In this document: positions 8,335-15,881 of the stretch, piece after piece
How the letters are laid out: every line of letters begins with the position of its first letter
Position numbering within the stretch: position 1 is the first letter of the stretch
Origin: Bacteroidales bacterium UBA6851
GTDB lineage: Bacteria; Bacteroidota; Bacteroidia; Bacteroidales; UBA932
Assembly (NCBI GenBank): GCA_002451795.1
Contig: DKDJ01000011.1
Location: 247,498 to 311,497, forward strand
DNA: 64,000 nt
Direction of reading: 5' to 3'
Position numbers and translations under genes: made by a program
The notes under the pieces: model-generated
What the model saw: only the letters and a program-made list of their open reading frames with translations
What the model was told of the DNA's origin: nothing
Database searches by the model: none

Positions 8335-10035
8335 ATGATTCTAGGTATTATTACGCTTATCGGAGCCCTCGGACTATTCCTTTATGGAATGAACCTTATG
8401 AGTTCCGGATTGCAGAAAGCCGCTGGTTCGGGGCTTCGCAAATTCCTTTCTTCCATCACGTCTAATCCGTTTAAGGGAGTGATTACTGGACTTGGTGTTA
8501 CAGGTATCATACAGTCTTCCAGTGCCACTACCGTGATGGTCGTCGGTTTCGTTAATGCAGGCCTTCTTACGTTGTCGCAGGCTATTAGCGTGATTATGGG
8601 AGCCAATATCGGTACTACTCTGACCGCCTGGATAATCGCTGTATTCGGCTTTAAGGCAGACATATCCATACTTGCCGTTCCTCTGATGGCTGTGGGCTTT
8701 GTGATGAGTATATCCAAGAAAGGGCGCATTCGGGACATTAGTGAGTTTGTGGTAGGCTTTAGCCTTCTTTTCCTTGGCTTGTCATTTATGAAAAACTCTG
8801 TACCAGACCTTCAGTCAAGCCCGGAAGTGCTTGCGTTCCTTCAGAGTTGGTCCGGTCATGGAATATGGTCTGTATTGCTTTTCATCCTTGTCGGAACGAT
8901 TCTGACCCTGATTCTCCAGTCCTCCAGTGCCACCGTTGCACTTACCCTGATTTTCCTCAATATGGGGTGGATAGAGTTCGATATGGCTGCGGCAATGGTG
9001 CTCGGTGAGAATATCGGTACCACCATAACGGCTAATATTGCTGCTTCTGTGGGTAATACCAATGCAAAAAGAGCGGCGCTTGCCCATACAGTGTTTAATG
9101 TGTTTGGTGTGATATGGGCGGTATCCCTCTTTTATCCCTTCCTCTCGCTGATACACTGGATATTGGACGTCCTTGGGCTGTCAGGATCGGATCAGGCTCC
9201 GTTGTACGGGGTATCCATGCTTCATACTGTGTTCAACCTTATCAATACATCTCTTCTCATCTGGTTTATCCCTTGGATAGAAAAATTGGTTTGTGCTATC
9301 ATCAAGGAGAAGAAAGGAGAAGATCAAGGAAGACTTGTATACATCAATGCGGGACTTATTTCTACTCCAGAACTTGCTGTCTCAGAGGCTGATAAAGAGG
9401 TCGTGCATTTCGGCGAGATTATGCGTAAGGGACTTGGATATGTGAAGAGTGCCGTGGACTCATCCTCCGATGAGCAGGCTTTTCGTCCTTATCAAGAGAA
9501 ACTTGTCAAATATGAGGAGATTTCTGACAGGATTGAGTACGAAGTGGTCGGTTTCCTTAATAAAGTGAGTCGTGATACGCTCAGTGATCGCTCTTCCCTT
9601 CATATAAAGTCGCTTTATAGGATAGTTGGCGAGATGGAGTCGCTCGGCGATAGTGGAGAAGCTATCAGCAGGCTCATTGCAAGGGCATTGGAGCATGGGC
9701 AGAAACTCAGTGAAGTGCATACGAAAGAAGTGGATGATATGATTGGGCTTGTAGAGAGGGCGTTCGATGCCATGATATATAATTTGTCCAATAGTGCTAC
9801 CATTACCAATATTGACAATGCGGTGACAGCTGAGGTGGATATCAATACCAGACGAGACTATCTAAGGGAAAGGGAGCTCACGGAGAATGATGGAGATAAA
9901 TATTTTGAAGGTGTCTATTATATCGCACTTGTGGAAGAACTCGAGAAGATGGGAGACTATATCATCAACATTTCCCAGTCTGTGATGAGCTGGCGGTTCG
10001 GAACTCCGGACGTGTCAAGTTCCAATGATGATTGA
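8335..10035 (+). CDS. Na+/phosphate cotransporter family protein with PhoU-like domain
   Basis: The 566-residue inner-membrane protein has two inverted Na/Pi cotransporter repeats, each marked by a QSSSA motif: IIQSSSATTVMVVGFVNAG (about residue 55) and LILQSSSATVALTLIF (about residue 195). Around eight to ten TM segments fill residues 1-330. The remaining 230 residues are helical and PhoU-like. The role is sodium-driven phosphate uptake or its control. ATG 8335 is chosen because the longer frame begins at a TTG within the promoter box. The divergent kinase/regulator pair is the natural candidate for its control, though no binding site could be identified. Confidence 0.9.
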   Translation: MILGIITLIGALGLFLYGMNLMSSGLQKAAGSGLRKFLSSITSNPFKGVITGLGVTGIIQSSSATTVMVVGFVNAGLLTLSQAISVIMGANIGTTLTAWIIAVFGFKADISILAVPLMAVGFVMSISKKGRIRDISEFVVGFSLLFLGLSFMKNSVPDLQSSPEVLAFLQSWSGHGIWSVLLFILVGTILTLILQSSSATVALTLIFLNMGWIEFDMAAAMVLGENIGTTITANIAASVGNTNAKRAALAHTVFNVFGVIWAVSLFYPFLSLIHWILDVLGLSGSDQAPLYGVSMLHTVFNLINTSLLIWFIPWIEKLVCAIIKEKKGEDQGRLVYINAGLISTPELAVSEADKEVVHFGEIMRKGLGYVKSAVDSSSDEQAFRPYQEKLVKYEEISDRIEYEVVGFLNKVSRDTLSDRSSLHIKSLYRIVGEMESLGDSGEAISRLIARALEHGQKLSEVHTKEVDDMIGLVERAFDAMIYNLSNSATITNIDNAVTAEVDINTRRDYLRERELTENDGDKYFEGVYYIALVEELEKMGDYIINISQSVMSWRFGTPDVSSSNDD

Positions 10036-10058
10036 CGCTGACTTATAGATTTAATTGC

Positions 10059-10066
10059 TATATTTG
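10059..10066 (+). promoter_or_regulatory. Promoter -7 box of the small rubredoxin gene
   Basis: TATATTTG is a perfect TAnnTTTG element 21 bases upstream of the rubredoxin ATG. The surrounding GCTATATTTG is the same as in the reverse rubrerythrin promoter at 18289-18298. Confidence 0.6.
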
Positions 10067-10087
10067 TGTGGATTAATATACACAAAT

Positions 10088-10228
10088 ATGGCAAAGGAAA
10101 ATAAAGAATGGATCTGCTCTGTATGCGGATACAAGTATGTGGGACCGGAGCCTCCAAAGGAGTGCCCGGTCTGCCATGCTAAAAAGGAGTACTTCGATGA
10201 GGCTGGTTCTGAACCTGAATCTTTTTAA
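10088..10228 (+). CDS. Stand-alone rubredoxin-like protein (46 aa)
   Basis: A short frame from ATG 10088 encodes 46 residues with two zinc-ribbon/rubredoxin knuckles, WICSVCGYKYVG and KECPVCHAKK. The four cysteines would bind one iron (or zinc). The sequence closely resembles the N-terminal rubredoxin domain of the reverse rubrerythrin at 18339 (CGYxYxGxxPPxECPxCHAK). It has its own promoter box and ends 11 bases before rfbA. A role in electron transfer to a peroxidase or oxidoreductase is plausible but not shown by the sequence. It is short enough to be missed by automatic annotation. Confidence 0.85.
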   Translation: MAKENKEWICSVCGYKYVGPEPPKECPVCHAKKEYFDEAGSEPESF

Positions 10229-10239
10229 ACCGGAAAACT

Positions 10240-11148
10240 ATGAAAGGAATTGTTCTTGCGGGTGGATCAGGTACGCGCCTGTATCCCATTACTAAGGGCG
10301 TGAGCAAGCAGCTTCTCCCTATCTTCGACAAGCCGATGATTTATTATCCCGTTTCCGTGCTCATGCTGGCAGGTATTAGGGACATTCTCATTATTTCCAC
10401 TCCTTATGATCTTCCCGGGTTCAAGCGACTTCTTGGTGATGGAAGTGACTTCGGGGTGAATTTCAGTTATGCTGAGCAGCCGTCTCCTGATGGGCTTGCT
10501 CAGGCTTTCATCATAGGAGAAGAGTTTGTGGGAGATGATTCCGTATGCCTTGTACTTGGAGACAATATTTTTCATGGTGCCGGCTTCTCGGAGCTTCTCC
10601 GTGGTGCTGTCCGGACGGCTGATGAGGGAAAAGCCACCGTGTTTGGCTATTGGGTTAGCGATCCGGAGAGGTATGGTGTGGCTGAGTTTGACAAGAAAGG
10701 CAATTGCCTTTCCATCGAAGAGAAGCCGTTGAAGCCTAAATCAAACTATGCCGTAGTGGGTCTTTACTTCTATCCCAACAAAGTGGTGGATATAGCCAAG
10801 CATATCAAGCCTTCTGCTCGTGGGGAACTTGAAATTACCACTGTCAATCAGGAATTTCTTTCTGCCGGAGAGTTGAAGGTGCAGACTCTTGGCAGGGGAT
10901 TCGCATGGTTGGACACGGGGACACACGATTCACTGGCAGAAGCTTCCAATTATATAGAAACCATTGAGAAGCGTCAGGGGCTCAAAGTGGCTTGTCTTGA
11001 GGGAATAGGACTAAGAAAGGGTTGGATAACTCCAGATAAGGTACGCGAAGTTGCCAGCCCTATGCTCAAGAATCCTTACGGGCAGTATCTTGTCCGGATG
11101 GCTGATGAGGTTGAGAAGAACGGGACAATGAATATTGATGAGTTTTAA
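10240..11148 (+). CDS. rfbA: Glucose-1-phosphate thymidylyltransferase
   Basis: RmlA/RfbA makes dTDP-glucose from dTTP and glucose-1-phosphate, the first step to dTDP-L-rhamnose. The 302-residue protein begins with the nucleotide-binding signature MKGIVLAGGSGTRLYPIT and has SKQLLPIFDKPMIYYP, the sugar-site FSYAEQPSPDGLAQAF and LVLGDNIFHG with a metal-binding Asp. Length is standard. It is the first of three rml genes reading in the same direction with gaps of 10 bases or overlaps. Confidence 0.97.
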   Translation: MKGIVLAGGSGTRLYPITKGVSKQLLPIFDKPMIYYPVSVLMLAGIRDILIISTPYDLPGFKRLLGDGSDFGVNFSYAEQPSPDGLAQAFIIGEEFVGDDSVCLVLGDNIFHGAGFSELLRGAVRTADEGKATVFGYWVSDPERYGVAEFDKKGNCLSIEEKPLKPKSNYAVVGLYFYPNKVVDIAKHIKPSARGELEITTVNQEFLSAGELKVQTLGRGFAWLDTGTHDSLAEASNYIETIEKRQGLKVACLEGIGLRKGWITPDKVREVASPMLKNPYGQYLVRMADEVEKNGTMNIDEF

Positions 11149-11158
11149 TATATTGTAA

Positions 11159-11731
11159 ATGAACGTAATACAGACGGAGATCCCCGGGGTTGTAGTTATT
11201 GAGCCGAGGATCTTTGAGGATAGCCGAGGCTATTTCTTTGAATCTTATTCACAGCATGATTTCGATGCGTTGGTCCGTCCGGTCCGGTTTGTTCAGGATA
11301 ATGAGAGCAAGAGTTCCTATGGCGTACTGCGCGGGCTGCATTTTCAGAAAGGAAAGTTCTCTCAGAGCAAACTTGTCCGCGTGGTGAAAGGGAAGGTTCT
11401 CGATGTCGCTGTGGATATTCGCAAGGGGAGTCCTACTTTCGGGAAGCATGTGGCAGTGGAACTTTCAGAGGAGAATCACAGGCAGTTCTTTATCCCTCGC
11501 GGGTTTGCACACGGATTTAGTGTTCTTTCACCTGAGGCTGTTTTCCAGTATAAGTGCGACAATCCGTATTCTCCTCAGAATGAGGGTGCCGTGGCATGGA
11601 ATGACCCTATGATAGGGATTGACTGGAAGATTCCTGCCGATAAAGCTTTGCTTTCTGCCAAGGATTCGGCTCATCCTATGCTGAAGGATTGTGATTGTCT
11701 GTTTGACTATAATGTGGATTTGTACGAGTGA
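11159..11731 (+). CDS. rfbC: dTDP-4-dehydrorhamnose 3,5-epimerase
   Basis: The 190-residue RmlC-type cupin epimerises dTDP-4-keto-6-deoxyglucose at C3 and C5. Diagnostic sequence includes PRIFEDSRGYFFESY, LRGLHFQKGKFSQSKLVRV with the catalytic His of GLHFQ, and PRGFAHGFSVLS. Its stop overlaps the rfbD start by one base (TGATG), implying coupled translation. Confidence 0.97.
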   Translation: MNVIQTEIPGVVVIEPRIFEDSRGYFFESYSQHDFDALVRPVRFVQDNESKSSYGVLRGLHFQKGKFSQSKLVRVVKGKVLDVAVDIRKGSPTFGKHVAVELSEENHRQFFIPRGFAHGFSVLSPEAVFQYKCDNPYSPQNEGAVAWNDPMIGIDWKIPADKALLSAKDSAHPMLKDCDCLFDYNVDLYE

Positions 11732-12657
11732 TGAACGTTTTGATTACAGGTGCCAACGGACAGCTTGGTAATGAACTTAGGATTGCATCCTTGAAGTCGG
11801 AAGATCACTTTATTTTTACCGATGTGACTGATGCGAGAGAAGAGCAGCGCGATATGCTCCGTTCTCTGGGCGGTGATGACGTTCCGATGGGTACCGAAAA
11901 GTTGGATATTACTGATACTGGTGCTATAAGGGAGATTGTTAAGCGTGAGAATGTGGAGCTGATTGTCAATTGTGCTGCCTTTACTGATGTGGAGGGGGCA
12001 GAAGATAGGAGGGAATTGGCGGAACTGCTTAACGCTACAGCACCTGCCAACCTTGCCATGGTTATGCGTGAGGTGGGAGGCACCCTGATCCACATAAGTA
12101 CGGACTACGTGTTCGGGGCAGACCCTTATAACGTGCCATGCCGCGAGGATCAGAAAGGGGGCCCTACTGGGGTGTATGGGCTTACCAAACTTCATGGTGA
12201 GCAGAATATCGTGGCCTCGGGCTGTAATTATGTCATCATCCGTACTGCATGGTTATATAGCGAGTTTGGAAAGAATTTTGTGAAGACCATGCTGGCTCTC
12301 ACCGCGTCCAAGCCATCACTGAAAGTGGTTTTTGATCAGACAGGAACTCCTACCTATGCTGCGGATCTTGCTGGAGCCATTGCCTCTATCATAGCACGTC
12401 GGTCTTTTCTGGAGCATGGAGGAATATATCATTATTCCAATGAGGGGGTATGCAGTTGGTATGACTTCACCAAGTATATAGCCTCCTGTGCGGGGCATAC
12501 CGATTGCGATATCCGCCCGTGTCATTCTGATGAGTTCCCTAGTAAGGTTACGAGGCCTTCTTATTCGGTTCTTGACAAGACACGTATCAAGGAAGTGTTC
12601 GGCCTTGAAATACCATATTGGATGGATAGTGTGAAACTCTGTGTGAGTCACTTATGA
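11731..12657 (+). CDS. rfbD: dTDP-4-dehydrorhamnose reductase
   Basis: RmlD completes dTDP-L-rhamnose synthesis by NAD(P)H-dependent reduction. The 308-residue short-chain dehydrogenase begins MNVLITGANGQLGNELR (Rossmann GxxGxxG), has STDYVFG, and the YGLTKLHGE stretch carrying the YxxxK catalytic pair. The ATG at 11731 shares its first base with the rfbC stop. It overlaps the serine dehydratase gene by four bases. The dTDP-glucose 4,6-dehydratase (rfbB) that should act between rfbA and rfbC is not in this window. Confidence 0.95.
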   Translation: MNVLITGANGQLGNELRIASLKSEDHFIFTDVTDAREEQRDMLRSLGGDDVPMGTEKLDITDTGAIREIVKRENVELIVNCAAFTDVEGAEDRRELAELLNATAPANLAMVMREVGGTLIHISTDYVFGADPYNVPCREDQKGGPTGVYGLTKLHGEQNIVASGCNYVIIRTAWLYSEFGKNFVKTMLALTASKPSLKVVFDQTGTPTYAADLAGAIASIIARRSFLEHGGIYHYSNEGVCSWYDFTKYIASCAGHTDCDIRPCHSDEFPSKVTRPSYSVLDKTRIKEVFGLEIPYWMDSVKLCVSHL

Positions 12658-13877
12658 AGTCACTCCGGGAACTATACAAGATAGGGCGTGGTCCGTCAAG
12701 CAGTCATACGATGGGCCCGCAGAAGGCTTCGCTCATGTTTCGGAATCGACATCCTGAAGCTGCGGCATTTGAGGTCACTCTTTATGGTAGTCTTGCCGCT
12801 ACCGGTAAGGGGCACCTTACTGATGTGGCCGTGCGCGATGCCTTGTCGGAAGGCGGAGCAACGGTGGAGATTGTCTGGAAGCCTCAAGTGGTGCTTCCGT
12901 ACCATCCCAACGGCATGAAGTTCGTTTCCAAAGACGCAGACGGGAATGTTACCGATGAGTGGACGGTGTATAGTATAGGCGGTGGGACAATTTCAGAGGG
13001 ACCGGGTTCTCTGATTGGGGAGGGCCCTGATATATATCCGCTGAATACTATCTCTGAAATAATGCAGTGGTGTAAGGATACTGGGCGCAGTTATTGGGAG
13101 TACGCACAAGAATGTGAAGACTCTGATATCTGGGATTATCTCTCTGAGGTATGGGAGGCCATGAAGGCTTCCGTCGAGAATGGACTTAACAATGAAGGTG
13201 TGCTTCCTGGGCCATTGTATCTGTCACGGAAAGCCGCTACATATTACATAAAGGTATCAGGCTATAAGGCCAATCTACAGACTCGTGGGCTTGTATTCTC
13301 GTATGCTTTAGCGGTCAGTGAAGAGAATGCCTCTGGAGGCACGGTGGTTACTGCACCTACTTGTGGGTCGAGCGGGGTGCTTCCTGCAGTGCTGTATCAT
13401 ATTGCTAAGGGGCACAACTTCTCTGAGAAGCGCATTCTTCATGCACTCGCTACCGGAGGTCTTTTTGGTAATGTCGTAAAGCAAAATGCCTCCATCTCCG
13501 GGGCTGAAGTCGGATGTCAGGGCGAAGTGGGTGTAGCATGTGCCATGGCTTCCGCTGCTACTTGCCAACTTTTCGGCGGCACACCTACGCAGGTTGAATA
13601 TGCTGCAGAGATGGGGCTTGAACACCACCTTGGCATGACTTGTGATCCGGTTTGCGGATTAGTGCAGATTCCTTGCATTGAGAGGAATGCTATGGCTGCC
13701 GCAAGGGCGCTTGACGCTAATCTGTATGCGTCGTTCTCTGACGGATACCATAGGGTGTCATTCGATGAGGTGGTACAGGTGATGAAGCAGACTGGACATG
13801 ACCTTCCGTCTCTGTATAAAGAGACTGGAGAGGGCGGCCTTGCCGGAAGATATGGATTAAGAAACAGAAAACACTAA
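12654..13877 (+). CDS. sdaA: L-serine ammonia-lyase (iron-sulfur type, single chain)
   Basis: This 407-residue enzyme deaminates L-serine to pyruvate and ammonia. The beta-domain begins SLRELYKIGRGPSSSHTMGP. The catalytic alpha-domain has TAPTCGSSGVLPAVLYH and CDPVCGLVQIPCIERNA, whose cysteines hold the 4Fe-4S cluster. Both domains are in one chain, as in many Gram-negative enzymes. The ATGA overlap with rfbD shows it is translated with the rhamnose genes, an unrelated pathway. Such iron-sulfur enzymes are oxygen-sensitive, consistent with an anaerobe. Confidence 0.93.
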   Translation: MKSLRELYKIGRGPSSSHTMGPQKASLMFRNRHPEAAAFEVTLYGSLAATGKGHLTDVAVRDALSEGGATVEIVWKPQVVLPYHPNGMKFVSKDADGNVTDEWTVYSIGGGTISEGPGSLIGEGPDIYPLNTISEIMQWCKDTGRSYWEYAQECEDSDIWDYLSEVWEAMKASVENGLNNEGVLPGPLYLSRKAATYYIKVSGYKANLQTRGLVFSYALAVSEENASGGTVVTAPTCGSSGVLPAVLYHIAKGHNFSEKRILHALATGGLFGNVVKQNASISGAEVGCQGEVGVACAMASAATCQLFGGTPTQVEYAAEMGLEHHLGMTCDPVCGLVQIPCIERNAMAAARALDANLYASFSDGYHRVSFDEVVQVMKQTGHDLPSLYKETGEGGLAGRYGLRNRKH

Positions 13878-13884
13878 AATAAAG

Positions 13885-15879
13885 ATGAAGCGTTTAATTT
13901 TATCATTGCTCGCCCTTGTGGGCGCAATAGGTCTTCAGGCTCAGCCTACTAGCGTTCCTGAAGGCGGTTTCGGGGGATTCCAGCTTCCGGAAATCAAGAT
14001 GGAGTACTCCAAGAAGTATGAGAATGTGGATTATGCTGGAGATGGTCAGGTGTACCATCAGATGGATGTATATCTTCCTAAAGAGGTGAAGTCCTCATAT
14101 CCGGTAGTTGTCCACATCTATGGAAGTGCGTGGTATAGCAATAATTCCAAAGGAATGGCTGACCTTGGCACTATCTGTCAGGCTCTTCTTGACGCTGGTT
14201 ATGCGGTCGTCACTCCTAATCACCGTTCTAGCTCTGACGCTCTCTTTCCTGGGGCTATTAACGATATAAAAGCAGTTGTTCGCTATATCAGAGCCAATGC
14301 TTCTGAGTATGGTTTCGACCCATCATTCGTAGCCGTGTCTGGATTCTCTTCTGGAGGGCACCTTGCTTCTCTTGCTGCTACATCTGGTGATGTGGCTGAA
14401 CTCGAGGGTACCGTTGGTGGTAATCTCCAGTTCTCAAGTGCCGTAGATGCAGCGTGCGATTGGTCTGGTCCAGTTAATCCTTATACCATCAATTCTCCGA
14501 TGAATTTCGGAGGCTCAAGCCCGGAAGAGGCTTTTATTGGTCTGCCTAAGAATAAGAATAACGAAAAGGCTTTCCGTGCAGCGGCGGCAGAGACGTACAT
14601 CGATGCGAATGATCCACCTACTATTGTTTTCCATGGAGAGGTAGATAATGTGGTACCTGTAAGTCAGGGCAAAGAACTCTATGAGGCCCTCAAACAGGCT
14701 GGAGTGAAGACTGAAATTCATCTTGAGCCACAGGGCGGACATGGTATGAATATGTATTCAGAAGAGAACCTTGGCGCTATGGTTAAGTTCCTTGACGATG
14801 CAAGAACCGCCAAGGCTTCCAGACGTCCGTCACCAGCGTATAGAACTATCAATCCTGACGGAAGTGTGACTTTCTCCATAAGAGCCAACGGAGCGAAAAA
14901 TGTTGTTGCAGATATCTGCTCCGTGAAGTATCCTATGAAGCAGGATAAGACTGGGCTATGGAAGGTGACTACAGCTCCGCTTGTTCCGGGTTTTCATTAT
15001 TATTTTCTTGAGGTCGATGGCGCCAGATTCTCGGATCCTGTCAGCGAATCTTTCTATGGATGCAGCATGATGTCAAGCGCGCTAGATATTCCCGAGGCTG
15101 GTACTGAACTTTTTGAGATTCAGGATGTTCCGCATGGCGATATACGACTCGTGAATTACTATTCGGAGCAGACTGGAGAGTGGAGGCCTCTTCAAGTATA
15201 TGTTCCAGCTGGATATGACAAGGGTAAGAAGAAATATCCTGTAGTGTATATCCACCATGGTGGCGGAGAAGACCATAGGGGATGGATGCAGCAGGGAAGG
15301 GTTGCTAATATCATGGACAATCTCATCGCGCAGGGTAAGGCTGTCCCTATGATTGTGGTTTCTGTCAATAGCAATATCCGCGTTAAGGGTACGGCAGCTA
15401 CTGGCGGATACAGTAAGCAGAGTATGCAGCCTTATCGTACGGAACTCATTGACTATATCATACCATTCGTAGAGAAGAACTTCAGAGTCAAGGCCGGTGC
15501 TCACAACAGAGCTATGTGCGGACTTTCTATGGGAGGTGGCCAGTCTTTCTATATTGGTCTCAATGAGCCTGATGTGTTCGCTAACGTAGGACAGTTCTCT
15601 GCTGGTATTTTTGGAGGCATCGCCGAGGCTAAGCCAATGGATTTCGAGAATGAAGTTCCTGGCATGATTTCGCGTACGGAAGAATTCAACAAAAGGCATG
15701 ATATTTATTATGTTAGTTGTGGAGAGCAGGATCCGAGAATTAATGCCACGAGAGCCGCAGTCGGCCGTATGAAAGAAGCCGGTGTTGACGTGGTTTTTGA
15801 GTCTTATCCTGGTGATCATGAATGGCAGGTATGGCGCAAGTCGTTCAGTAGTTTTGCTCAGAAAATTTTCGGTAAATAA
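13885..15879 (+). CDS. Secreted double esterase: alpha/beta-hydrolase plus CE1-type domain
   Basis: The 664-residue protein has a signal peptide (cleaved near AIGLQAQ) and two catalytic modules. Residues about 45-315 form an alpha/beta-hydrolase of the bifunctional acetylxylan/feruloyl esterase type, with nucleophile Ser in SGFSSGGH (about residue 156) and His in GGHGMNMY. Residues about 325-405 form a beta-sandwich (YRTINPDGSVTFSIRANGAKNV). Residues about 410-664 are a CE1 esterase with YIHHGGGEDHRGW, Ser in GLSMGGGQ (about 549) and His in GDHEWQVW. Together they should strip acetyl and/or feruloyl groups from hemicellulose. It begins eight bases after sdaA and ends two bases before the GH95 gene. 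Its last two modules resemble those of the protein at 31999. Confidence 0.85.
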   Translation: MKRLILSLLALVGAIGLQAQPTSVPEGGFGGFQLPEIKMEYSKKYENVDYAGDGQVYHQMDVYLPKEVKSSYPVVVHIYGSAWYSNNSKGMADLGTICQALLDAGYAVVTPNHRSSSDALFPGAINDIKAVVRYIRANASEYGFDPSFVAVSGFSSGGHLASLAATSGDVAELEGTVGGNLQFSSAVDAACDWSGPVNPYTINSPMNFGGSSPEEAFIGLPKNKNNEKAFRAAAAETYIDANDPPTIVFHGEVDNVVPVSQGKELYEALKQAGVKTEIHLEPQGGHGMNMYSEENLGAMVKFLDDARTAKASRRPSPAYRTINPDGSVTFSIRANGAKNVVADICSVKYPMKQDKTGLWKVTTAPLVPGFHYYFLEVDGARFSDPVSESFYGCSMMSSALDIPEAGTELFEIQDVPHGDIRLVNYYSEQTGEWRPLQVYVPAGYDKGKKKYPVVYIHHGGGEDHRGWMQQGRVANIMDNLIAQGKAVPMIVVSVNSNIRVKGTAATGGYSKQSMQPYRTELIDYIIPFVEKNFRVKAGAHNRAMCGLSMGGGQSFYIGLNEPDVFANVGQFSAGIFGGIAEAKPMDFENEVPGMISRTEEFNKRHDIYYVSCGEQDPRINATRAAVGRMKEAGVDVVFESYPGDHEWQVWRKSFSSFAQKIFGK

Positions 15880-15881
15880 TC

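Noticed and set aside
15082..15819. Minus-strand frame of 245 codons opposite the double esterase
   Set aside because: Antisense to CE1 catalytic motifs that are clearly under protein-level constraint.
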